Below, one piece after another: positions 1-6,947 of a stretch of DNA of 64,000 bases. The DNA is from Edaphobacter sp. 4G125 (GTDB lineage Bacteria; Acidobacteriota; Terriglobia; Terriglobales; Acidobacteriaceae), in contig NZ_CP060393.1 of assembly GCF_014274685.1 (NCBI RefSeq), positions 3,097,501 through 3,161,500 on the forward strand, given 5' to 3'. The notes beneath the pieces were generated by a model, which saw only the letters and a program-made list of their open reading frames with translations, had not been told where the DNA came from and ran no database searches. A program made the translations under genes and the position numbers. The stretch's first letter is position 1. Each line of letters opens with the position of its first letter.

Positions 1-1
1 G

Positions 2-1540
2 GCCTCGGGCGGGGCGGCACTGGATATCTGTCGCCAGCTCAAGGAGAGGAACGACACCGTGGCGCTGTTTCTTTCCGATCAGCGTATGCCTGGAATGACG
101 GGCGTAGATTTCCTGCAACAGGCGCTATGCATCTACCCGGACGCCAAAAGAGTTCTTCTGACGGCTTATGCCGATACGGAAGCAGCCATCCGAGCAATCA
201 ACTCTGCCAAGATTCACTACTACCTGAATAAACCCTGGGATCCGCCAGAGGAGAAGCTCTACCCTGTTTTGGACGACCTGCTGGAAGCCTGGAAGCAAGG
301 GTACAGACCGCCATTTGAGGGCATCCGCGTCGTGGGTATGCGGTGGTCAGCAAAAGACCATGCGGTGCGGGATTTTCTCTCCCGAAATCGCATCCCCTAT
401 CTCTGGCTAAACCCGGAGCAAAACCCTGACGCGCTGAATCTCCTCAAAGAAAAGGGCGCCGACGACGCGAAACTTCCTGTTGTGCTGTTTGGAGATGGGA
501 CAGCCCTGGTGCAGCCAACCTCAACGGAGTTGGCAACCAAGTTGGGAATGCCAACCCAGGCTCAGCAGAAGTTTTATGACCTGGTCATTATCGGGGCAGG
601 GCCAGCAGGTCTGGCCGCGGGCGTCTATGGAGCCTCTGAGGGGCTGCGCACCCTCATTGTTGAACCCAACGCTCCAGGTGGACAGGCAGGCTCCAGCTCA
701 AAGATCGAAAACTACCTGGGCTTCCCTTCCGGGCTCAGCGGAGAGGAATTAGCCAAGCGCGCCTATCTGCAGGCAACCCGATTGGGCGCTGAGTTTCTTC
801 TGCAACGCGTTACCTGTATTCGCTCGGAGAACAACTACCACATCGTGGTGATGAACGATGGACAGGAGGTGACCTGCCATGTCTGCCTGATTGCTACGGG
901 TGTCGACTACTGCATGCTCGATGTTCCTGGGGCGGAGCAGTATTCGGGAGCGGGCGTCTACTATGGTGCTGCTCTAACCGAGGCCATGGGTTGCGCGAAC
1001 GAGACTGTATATATCGTCGGTGGAGCCAACTCTGCCGGACAAGCTGCAATGCACTTCTCTCGCTATGCAGAGAAAGTACACATGCTCGTTCGAGGAGATT
1101 CCCTGACCAAGAGCATGTCTAAGTACCTGATTGATCAGATCGAGGCGACTCCAAACATTGTGGTAGAAACCAAGACTGAGATCGCTTCCATGTCAGGGAA
1201 CGGCCATTTGGAGCATCTGTCGCTGAAGTCGCCGCAGGGTGAAGAAAACCGCCCGACGAGTTCCCTGTTCATTTTCATCGGCGCCGCCCCCAAGACGAAC
1301 TGGCTACCGCAGGAGATCGCCTGCGACAACAAGGGCTTTATCCTGGCTGGACCCGATTTGAAGATGAAGGCTCCGGGGACATGGAAGCTTGATCGCGACC
1401 CCTATTTGCTGGAGACCAGCGTCCCGGGAGTCTTTGTTGCCGGCGATGTCCGCTACAACTCAATCAAACGATGCGCTTCCGCCGTTGGCGAAGGCTCGAT
1501 CGCAATTCAGTTTGTCCATCAATATCTCGCCACACTGTGA
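2..1540 (+). CDS. Receiver domain-glutaredoxin-like-FAD/NAD(P) oxidoreductase fusion (5' partial)
   Basis: The reading frame is open from base 2, so the true start lies before the window. The N-terminus is a response-regulator receiver domain with the phosphoacceptor Asp in the SDQRMPG motif (codon 77-79), the Thr of LLTAY and the Lys of LNKPWD. A short thioredoxin-fold-like linker follows (about 320-570). The rest is a thioredoxin-reductase-type flavoprotein with FAD motif IIGAGPAGLAAG, the GGQAG segment, NAD(P) motif IVGGANSAGQAA and the C-terminal VFVAGDVR FAD motif. The redox CxxC that true TrxR carries in the NADPH domain is absent: the equivalent stretch reads YYGAALTEAMGC. It is therefore probably not a disulfide reductase but an NAD(P)H-dependent flavoprotein under phosphorelay control. 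It lies 20 bp before a cNMP-domain kinase, likely its partner. Substrate unknown. Confidence 0.85.
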   Translation, partial: ASGGAALDICRQLKERNDTVALFLSDQRMPGMTGVDFLQQALCIYPDAKRVLLTAYADTEAAIRAINSAKIHYYLNKPWDPPEEKLYPVLDDLLEAWKQGYRPPFEGIRVVGMRWSAKDHAVRDFLSRNRIPYLWLNPEQNPDALNLLKEKGADDAKLPVVLFGDGTALVQPTSTELATKLGMPTQAQQKFYDLVIIGAGPAGLAAGVYGASEGLRTLIVEPNAPGGQAGSSSKIENYLGFPSGLSGEELAKRAYLQATRLGAEFLLQRVTCIRSENNYHIVVMNDGQEVTCHVCLIATGVDYCMLDVPGAEQYSGAGVYYGAALTEAMGCANETVYIVGGANSAGQAAMHFSRYAEKVHMLVRGDSLTKSMSKYLIDQIEATPNIVVETKTEIASMSGNGHLEHLSLKSPQGEENRPTSSLFIFIGAAPKTNWLPQEIACDNKGFILAGPDLKMKAPGTWKLDRDPYLLETSVPGVFVAGDVRYNSIKRCASAVGEGSIAIQFVHQYLATL

Positions 1541-1560
1541 AAGGTCGAATTCCTCTAACC

Positions 1561-3027
1561 ATGAACCCAATCTCCCAAACCGGACAGTCAGCAACAGAAA
1601 CCATCAGTGATGTTCTCTTTGCCGAGTTGAGAACAACGCCGATCTTTTCCTCTCTGAAAGATGAGGAGCTGCGCTGCCTGAGTGGATTGGAGGAGGTTCA
1701 GTTAACCAAGGGAGATATCCTCGTCCGACAAGGAGAGATGGCACATAATTTCTGGATCCTTCTGGAAGGCCATATTGTTTTGTCTCAGACCACACCGGAT
1801 GGCCGAGAGTTCGAGATCACTTCCATTCCCAGCGGAAACGCTTTTGGAGAGCTTCCTCTCCTCGCTAATATTCCGAATGCGGTCAACCTCAAGGCAGATG
1901 AACCCTGCCGCCTGGTGCAGATCAGTGAAGAAGGGTTCTGGAGCTTGATGACGACCTGCCCGGGAGTGCGCAAAGCGATTCTGGGGAACATGGCCAAACG
2001 CGTTCATAAGATGCAGAGCATGACGGTACAGCAGGAGAAGATGGCATCGCTTGGCACACTGGCTGCTGGTTTGATGCATGAACTGAACAATCCAGGTACT
2101 GCTGCTAAACGGGCGGCTTCGCAACTCCGCTCCAATCTGATGCGAATGCATGAGATCTCTGCCAAATTCAGCAAGACCGAGCTGAGTCAGGAACAGAAAC
2201 AATGCCTTCACGATTTACAGGAACATACGTTGCAAGCCAAACAACCCCTCGTGATGAACTCTTTGGAACAGAGTGATGCCGAAGAGACATTGGCGGAGTG
2301 GATGGAAGCCTCGAATATAGAAAATGCATGGAAAATCTCTCCGATCCTGGTCTCGATTGGCCTGAAAGCTGAAGATCTGGAGTGCGCCAAAGCAGAGTTT
2401 CCCGGATCAACACTCTCCGATGCTCTGAATTGGATTGAAGCTATGGCATCGAGCATGCAATTAGTGGGAACAATCGAAGAGAGTATTGGACGAGTTTCCG
2501 ACCTCGTGATGGCCGTCAAATCGTATGCCTACGAAGGCAAAGGATTGAAGCAATCAATCGATGTCAATAGCAGCATTCATGCAACGCTGGTGATCATGAG
2601 CCATAAGTTGCGAGAAAAAGAGATCACCATAGAAAAAAGTTTTGCCCAAAATCTTCCTCCTCTGCAAAGTGACTGCACCGGCCTGAACCAGATCTGGACC
2701 AATCTTCTGGATAATTCGATTGATGCGGTAGGGCAACACGGAAAGATCAGCATCAAGACGTGGGCAGAAAAATCACCGACGAACGATCAACGAACCGACA
2801 TCTGCATTCAGGTCTCCGATAACGGAAGTGGCATTCCTCTTGAGAGCCAAACCCATATCTTTGATACCTTCTTTACGACGAAACCCCTGGGAATTGGAAC
2901 CGGTTTGGGGCTTGGGATTGTGCACCGCATCGTAGACCAGCTCGGTGGAATCATCCGTTTTTCTTCTGTTCCCGGCAATACGCAATTTATTGTTCGCCTT
3001 CCTGCTCAACCCCTACAGCACAATTGA
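1561..3027 (+). CDS. Cyclic nucleotide-binding domain histidine kinase
   Basis: Sensor kinase of 488 residues. Residues about 15-135 form a CRP/FNR-type cyclic nucleotide-binding domain (LVRQGEMAHNFWILLEG, then a GNAFGELPLL phosphate-binding-cassette-like segment). The H-box SLGTLAAGLMHELNNP carries the probable phospho-accepting His173, followed by a helical dimerisation region. The C-terminal HATPase has N-box NLLDNSIDAV, G1 DNGSGIP, F-box FDTFFTTKP and G2 GTGLGLGI. There is no transmembrane segment, so it is cytosolic. An in-frame upstream ATG at 1471 exists but lies inside the preceding gene; ATG 1561, just after that stop, is preferred, although no strong Shine-Dalgarno is present. The kinase plausibly phosphorylates the receiver of the upstream flavoprotein. 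The ligand could be a cyclic nucleotide or the domain could be degenerate. Confidence 0.87.
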   Translation: MNPISQTGQSATETISDVLFAELRTTPIFSSLKDEELRCLSGLEEVQLTKGDILVRQGEMAHNFWILLEGHIVLSQTTPDGREFEITSIPSGNAFGELPLLANIPNAVNLKADEPCRLVQISEEGFWSLMTTCPGVRKAILGNMAKRVHKMQSMTVQQEKMASLGTLAAGLMHELNNPGTAAKRAASQLRSNLMRMHEISAKFSKTELSQEQKQCLHDLQEHTLQAKQPLVMNSLEQSDAEETLAEWMEASNIENAWKISPILVSIGLKAEDLECAKAEFPGSTLSDALNWIEAMASSMQLVGTIEESIGRVSDLVMAVKSYAYEGKGLKQSIDVNSSIHATLVIMSHKLREKEITIEKSFAQNLPPLQSDCTGLNQIWTNLLDNSIDAVGQHGKISIKTWAEKSPTNDQRTDICIQVSDNGSGIPLESQTHIFDTFFTTKPLGIGTGLGLGIVHRIVDQLGGIIRFSSVPGNTQFIVRLPAQPLQHN

Positions 3028-3187
3028 AACGGCGGAGCGTCAGTTCCTGACGCCGATGTCGATAGTTCGCAACTCTGCCGGACGTGTTTGTTTATAAAGC
3101 GTCAGAAGATCTGTGCCTCGAAAATCCCACAGCGTGAGAGAGGGTGTATGTATCATTACCCGAGATTTGTTCGAGGAGAAATTAGCT

Positions 3188-4264
3188 GTGAATTCCCGCC
3201 GAATATCACGCCGTAACTTAATCTTCGGAAGCGCCTCAGCAGTGGCGCTCAATGCTCTTCCATCTGGAGCGATTCAATCCCCTAAGCAGATGACCGCATC
3301 GCATCAAACCGATCCAGGTGCCAATCGTGCGCTTTGGATGCAGGACCCACGTTATCGCTGGGGTGTAATGACTCATTATCTTGCTGATTGGCAAGCTCGC
3401 GATCACAAACTCGGAATGAATGTCGAGCTCTGGAACAAATTGATCGACAATTTTGACGTCGAGAAGATGGCCAGCAGTCTTGAATCAGTGGGGGCCGGTC
3501 ATTATCAGCTCAGCATAGGTCAGAACTCCGGATTTTACCTTTCTCCCAACGTCATCTACGACAGGATTACTGGAATTCACCCAAGCAAATGTTCCCAGCG
3601 CGACCTGGTCGCTGACTTTTATGAGCCACTCCATCGAAGAGATATCAAGCTGATGGTTTATCTACCATCCGGTGCTCCTGCGCAGGACAAAACTGCTGTG
3701 GCAGCTTTGGAGTGGTCGAACGGTTCAAATCCTAACAAGAACTTTCAGGTCAAATGGCAACAAGTTATTGAGGAGTGGTCTCGACGCTGGGGAAACAAAA
3801 TTGCCGGGTGGTGGTTTGATGGATGCTATTTCCCGAATATCATGTATCGCTCCGCAGCTTCTCCTAATTTCTCCAGCTTCGCGGCTGCTGCTCGAGCTGG
3901 AAATCCTGACTCCTGCGTAGCCTTCAATCCTGGCGTGATCTATCGGATTTTATCGATGAGCCCAGAGGAAGACTTTACTGCCGGTGAGATTGATAAACCG
4001 GATATGGTTCGTGTTCGTCGCAGCGAAGACGGTCGAATCGATGGGACACAGATCCACATGCTTAGTTTTCTGGGAGAAAAGTGGGGTTCTGGCGCACCCC
4101 GTTTTACTTCAGAACAGGTGGTAGCGTTCACGAAACAAATCATCAATGCAGGTGGTTCTGTTACCTGGGATGTACCGGTTAGTACAGATGGGATAATCTC
4201 TCAGCCATTTCTTGATCAATTGAAGGCCATCGATAGAGCCTTCCCAAAAAAGAAATTAACGTGA
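3188..4264 (+). CDS. Tat-exported GH29-like (alpha-L-fucosidase-type) hydrolase
   Basis: Exported protein of about 358 residues. The GTG at 3188 is chosen because GAGGAGAA sits 7 bases upstream and translation then begins with a twin-arginine signal (SRRISRRNLIFGSASAVAL). The mature part resembles the TIM-barrel half of GH29 fucosidases: RWGVMTHYL near the start and GWWFDG, whose Asp211 matches the position of the GH29 nucleophile. The usual C-terminal beta-sandwich is missing, so it is shorter than most fucosidases. No clear general acid could be assigned from sequence alone, so substrate is open. A GH95 fucosidase lies further along the window, which fits fucoside use. Alternative: an uncharacterised GH-like barrel. 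Confidence 0.65.
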   Translation: MNSRRISRRNLIFGSASAVALNALPSGAIQSPKQMTASHQTDPGANRALWMQDPRYRWGVMTHYLADWQARDHKLGMNVELWNKLIDNFDVEKMASSLESVGAGHYQLSIGQNSGFYLSPNVIYDRITGIHPSKCSQRDLVADFYEPLHRRDIKLMVYLPSGAPAQDKTAVAALEWSNGSNPNKNFQVKWQQVIEEWSRRWGNKIAGWWFDGCYFPNIMYRSAASPNFSSFAAAARAGNPDSCVAFNPGVIYRILSMSPEEDFTAGEIDKPDMVRVRRSEDGRIDGTQIHMLSFLGEKWGSGAPRFTSEQVVAFTKQIINAGGSVTWDVPVSTDGIISQPFLDQLKAIDRAFPKKKLT

Positions 4265-4412
4265 ACCAGATGGCGGCTCAAAGCACAAGTCGTTGATAGA
4301 TCCATCTGTCAAGCTCCACAAACCTGCAAACCGTTCGTATCTATAACAAAAAAAGCTAGTAACCGGCCTCGTCAGTTTTGCGAATCCACCCCTTCTACTG
4401 CTCTAAAATAGA

Positions 4413-4452
4413 CAAGAGAAAGTCCCCGTCTTCAGGCGGGGACTTTCTCTTG
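4413..4452. terminator. Strong perfect hairpin, possible terminator
   Basis: A perfect 16-bp stem (4413-4428 against 4437-4452) encloses an 8-base loop. It lies about 150 bp after the stop of the GH29-like gene. Neither flank has a long T run; on the minus strand the stem is followed by a moderately T-rich stretch. It could end transcription of the upstream gene or be a stable RNA element. Confidence 0.5.
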
Positions 4453-4634
4453 GACGTTGAGGATACTCAGTCTAACCTTAACTGCAATGATTCGAATACT
4501 TTGCGCAAAAACAAGGGGGAGGGCCCTCTCAAAATGCTCTTGGGAATCCGGTTATCCGTCCTTGCTGGAAGCGCAGTATGTCGATGGAACCGGAAACCTT
4601 GAGAATCACATCCCGAGCGGCAATTATTTTGTAT

Positions 4635-4655
4635 TGGTGGAGGCGGCGGGAGTCG
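4635..4655 (-). repeat. Displaced copy of tmRNA 3' end (att-like direct repeat)
   Basis: These 21 bases are identical to 5603-5623, the last 21 bases of ssrA including the encoded CCA, in the same orientation. Identity stops abruptly on both sides. Phages and genomic islands often integrate at the 3' end of ssrA and leave such a duplication, so this is read as the far attachment site of a relic element. Confidence 0.7.
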
Positions 4656-4791
4656 GATTAATTCAGGGTTTTGAAAGTAAATAAGTTACTGATTTTTCAA
4701 TGATGCACGAAGCGCAGGAAGTGCACGAATCACGGTATCTACACACGCCACACACACGCGGATTTCTCGACGACATGAGAGCATTGTCGGT

Positions 4792-5013
4792 ATGGAGAGA
4801 AAGCGATTATCGAAGGCACTTCTAATGGTCGCGGCGTGGCTTTTATCCATCCTCGCTCTCTGGGCGGCATTGGCAATACTCAATACGATTTTTCTCGTTT
4901 CTGGCGACCACATATGGACGTTCAAGATCGTAATGGCAGTGAGCTTGGCCCTTCTATCCGTGATATTCGCAAAAACAGCTAGTTGGTGCTTTCGAAAGCG
5001 AAGGGCTCTCTGA
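4792..5013 (+). CDS. Small membrane protein, unknown function
   Basis: A 73-residue reading frame with a basic N-terminus (MERKRLSK), two hydrophobic segments (about residues 9-31 and 43-62) and a basic C-terminus (FRKRRAL), a plausible two-helix inner-membrane protein. GAGAG about 15 bases upstream is only a weak ribosome-binding site. It lies inside the interval bounded by the tmRNA-end repeats, so it may be cargo of a relic island. No family was recognised; the main support is its charge and hydrophobicity pattern, so it could be a chance frame. Confidence 0.35.
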   Translation: MERKRLSKALLMVAAWLLSILALWAALAILNTIFLVSGDHIWTFKIVMAVSLALLSVIFAKTASWCFRKRRAL

Positions 5014-5216
5014 ACCTCCCAGACTGCAATACCCCCTTGCAATCCCCAGCCAGTGTGGTTTAGTGAAGCTGTGATTCATTGATGGAGATAGCTTGGCGGT
5101 GGCGACTAATCTGCTAGCGTGAAATGACTCAGGAACCGCCCAGTAAAGTTGGTCGCCCATTCTCCATCATCGAATCGCTCATTGAAAACTTGGGGCATTA
5201 ACATAATTCATTTTTT

Positions 5217-5459
5217 ATGCACTATCGCAACGGGAGAGAAGCGCAGAACGGGGATAAGATCGTGAAGCTAAATGGTGGAACAGTAGTATCGTTTGGAGTT
5301 CTTCATAGCGCGACGGCTGGGAATGATTATTGCAATGGCAACATTGCTCCAGTTCAGCCGACCAATGACGGCGCCTGTATGGTGGACTGCCTTCATGTTG
5401 ACGACTTGGCGGCAATTCTCGCGGAAAAGGGTTTGGACAAGCGGCCGGAAGGAAAATAA
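5217..5459 (+). CDS. Small conserved-looking protein of unknown function
   Basis: An 80-residue, balanced, soluble-looking protein starting MHYRNGREAQNGDKIV and containing GNDYCNGNIAP and a C-terminal CLHVDDLAAILAEKGL helix, with three cysteines. The composition (NGREA-NGDK, Gly/Asn turns, a terminal amphipathic helix) looks like a genuine small protein, and I have the impression of similar small bacterial proteins, though no named family can be given. No good Shine-Dalgarno precedes the ATG. It lies between the tmRNA-end repeats, about 140 bp from ssrA, and is the best candidate for surviving island cargo. Confidence 0.5.
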   Translation: MHYRNGREAQNGDKIVKLNGGTVVSFGVLHSATAGNDYCNGNIAPVQPTNDGACMVDCLHVDDLAAILAEKGLDKRPEGK

Positions 5460-5602
5460 AAAGAAGCCCCAAGTTTTCAGTGAATGGAAGTAGTGGCATT
5501 TGGCGGGTTCCCGCCCATCTCCACTAAATCAAAAAGCACACGCAAAACACACATACCTAGGGCGTCATAGCTTGCAACTATAACGCCATCAGCAACTTAG
5601 GC

Positions 5603-5954
5603 TGGTGGAGGCGGCGGGAGTCGAACCCGCGTCCGAAAAAACCTTCGACAAAGAGCTTTCATGCTTTTTCCGGTTCTTTTATCTCGTCACTGTCGCTTAG
5701 AACGGATAAAGATACGACAATGACCAGCCTGATCGATCTCGCCATTCCCGCGCAGACGGAGCAGGTTTGGCCAGCCTACTGTGCGACGATCGGTACGGGC
5801 CCGTAGGCGAAGCCCGAGCGATCGGCTACTTAGTTAATTAAGCAGCAAGCGCGAATTGAGGTTCGGCACTTATAGTTTTGTGAGCGATTACGGGTGTCCA
5901 CACCCCGGCATGCCTCTCTGCCGCAAGCAATCCCGTCGAAGCCGTGACGCCCCC
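5603..5954 (-). ncRNA. ssrA: Transfer-messenger RNA (tmRNA)
   Basis: Complete one-piece tmRNA of about 352 nt for ribosome rescue. The 5' end, read on the minus strand, is GGGGGCGTCACGGCTTCGAC and pairs with the 3' end to form a 7-bp acceptor stem with the G3-U wobble that AlaRS recognises. The 3' end has a T arm with GGTTCGACTCCC and an encoded CCA (5603-5605). The tag frame lies at 5838-5867: resume codon GCC, then A-E-P-Q-F-A-L-A-A and TAA, ending in the Ala-Ala degron typical of ClpXP substrates. Its 3' end is duplicated at 4635-4655. Confidence 0.95.
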
Positions 5955-6004
5955 ATGTGGAGCTGGCACCAACTATGTCTTGGGCGGTGCAAAGAACTAT
6001 CTCC

Positions 6005-6010
6005 ATTATA
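6005..6010 (-). promoter_or_regulatory. Probable ssrA -10 box
   Basis: On the minus strand this reads TATAAT, a perfect sigma70-type -10 hexamer about 50 bases before the mature tmRNA 5' end. That implies a leader of roughly 40 nt to be removed by RNase P. No convincing -35 hexamer is seen at 16-18 bp. Confidence 0.5.
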
Positions 6011-6057
6011 TCGCTACATGTGGAGATATTCCTTACGACGAACAACCTCAACTGGCT

Positions 6058-6495
6058 CTACAGCGAAGCACTTTCCAGGTCGACAGAATCCCAGTCTCCG
6101 CGCACGATTCCAGCGCGAATCTGTGCAGGGGTTTTCCCTTTCTTCGTCTGCTGGTAAGCATAGACGCCCTCTTTAAGACAGGTGAGGCAAACAGCCCCGT
6201 GGGTACCTTCAAAACAGCTGTGAAGGCTGTTGTGCCCGAGAGCGCGATCGCAATGGCAATAGCAGGGTTGCTGATGTAGCACCGCAGGAATCTTCGCCGC
6301 CATCTTGTAGGCAGTAACCTGATATGGATGCGTGAAATAGGGCCCTTGCAACTGGGTACCACTTAGGATTGGAGGAAGCGGCTTGGCCGGAGGCTTCGCG
6401 TTATAGGCAGGAATATCCGCCGCAGGATTACTCCATTGGGCTGAGGCAGCAACTGTAATCAAACCTAACGCAAAAAGTCCTAGAATCCGCTTCAT
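6058..6495 (-). CDS. Exported PCYCGC-motif protein
   Basis: A 145-residue protein with an N-terminal signal peptide (KRILGLFALGLITVAASA), so exported. The central PCYCHCDRALGHNSLHSC segment followed by CLTC matches the cysteine-rich signature of the PCYCGC-motif family of unknown function, here with His in place of the usual Gly. The Cys/His clusters suggest metal or haem binding. The ATG at 6495 is preferred; a GTG two codons upstream (6501) is possible and neither has a strong Shine-Dalgarno. It lies about 100 bp upstream of ssrA on the same strand with its own reading direction; no functional link is implied. Confidence 0.75.
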   Translation of the reverse strand: MKRILGLFALGLITVAASAQWSNPAADIPAYNAKPPAKPLPPILSGTQLQGPYFTHPYQVTAYKMAAKIPAVLHQQPCYCHCDRALGHNSLHSCFEGTHGAVCLTCLKEGVYAYQQTKKGKTPAQIRAGIVRGDWDSVDLESASL

Positions 6496-6576
6496 GTCCA
6501 CAATCGTAAATCAAAGCCTGAGCAATGGATGAGTACAAACTGATTTTTAGAGATGTTGCGGAGTAACGAGATTTAG

Positions 6577-6695
6577 ACAAAAAAGACGGCACGAACAATG
6601 TTCGTGCCGGGAGGCCAGTGACGCAACTTGTGTCAGCCGAGGACTTACACTCAAAGGCTGAAGATCTGTCCGGGATCGCCTGTCCTTCATCCCGT
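6577..6695 (-). ncRNA. Candidate small RNA with intrinsic terminator
   Basis: On the minus strand a TATATT -10-like box (6702-6707) is followed by about 110 nt containing several short complementary arms (GGGAT with ATCCC, TCAGCC with GGCTGA) and ending in a canonical terminator (6587-6609 plus a T-rich tail). The upstream GH95 gene ends at 6948, 250 bp away, and no reading frame explains a separate terminator here. The arrangement suits an independent sRNA, or an orphan leader. No known RNA family was recognised. Confidence 0.45.
6587..6609 (-). terminator. Intrinsic terminator
   Basis: A 10-bp perfect stem (6587-6596 against 6600-6609) with loop AAT, followed on the minus strand by TCTTTTTTG. 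It ends whatever is transcribed leftwards from the 6.7 kb region. Confidence 0.8.
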
Positions 6696-6947
6696 AAAGA
6701 AAATATACCACAAACTGTAAGATGAATTTCAGAAAATATGCTGGATCATAGAAAAATGGCCTCACATCTTATGTCGCCTAATGGAAAATTCTATATTAAG
6801 TTATTTGTTTTCTTTAATTTAAAAGAAAACACAAAGAATCTGGATTTTCTCTCTCCCCGTAATGGAGATGCTACAAAAATTGGTATCCAAAGAAGTTTTC
6901 CACAGCCCAATGCATCTTCTTGAGATCAAAAAACGCCTCTTCTCTGA

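Larger units (their letters stand above)
4265..4791. other. Intergenic stretch without a convincing gene
   Basis: Two overlapping plus-strand reading frames of about 75 codons exist here, but neither has a ribosome-binding site or a recognisable protein. The stretch holds a strong perfect hairpin (4413-4452) and the displaced copy of the tmRNA 3' end (4635-4655), each listed separately. Confidence 0.6.

Noticed and set aside
1471..1560. Upstream extension of the cNMP-domain histidine kinase
   Set aside because: It would overlap the end of the flavoprotein gene by 70 bp and adds an Arg-rich, unconserved N-terminus; ATG 1561 fits better.
4378..4684. Two overlapping frames of about 75 codons before the island
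   Set aside because: They translate the hairpin and the tmRNA-end repeat; peptides of this kind are typical spurious translations of tRNA/tmRNA sequence.
5830..6279. Several overlapping frames over and beside ssrA
   Set aside because: They lie within tmRNA or are antisense to the PCYCGC gene and cannot be proteins if ssrA is real.
6738..6923. A 61-codon plus-strand frame in the AT-rich gap before the GH95 gene
   Set aside because: AT-rich, Lys/Asn-heavy, with no ribosome-binding site and no homology pattern; probably non-coding.
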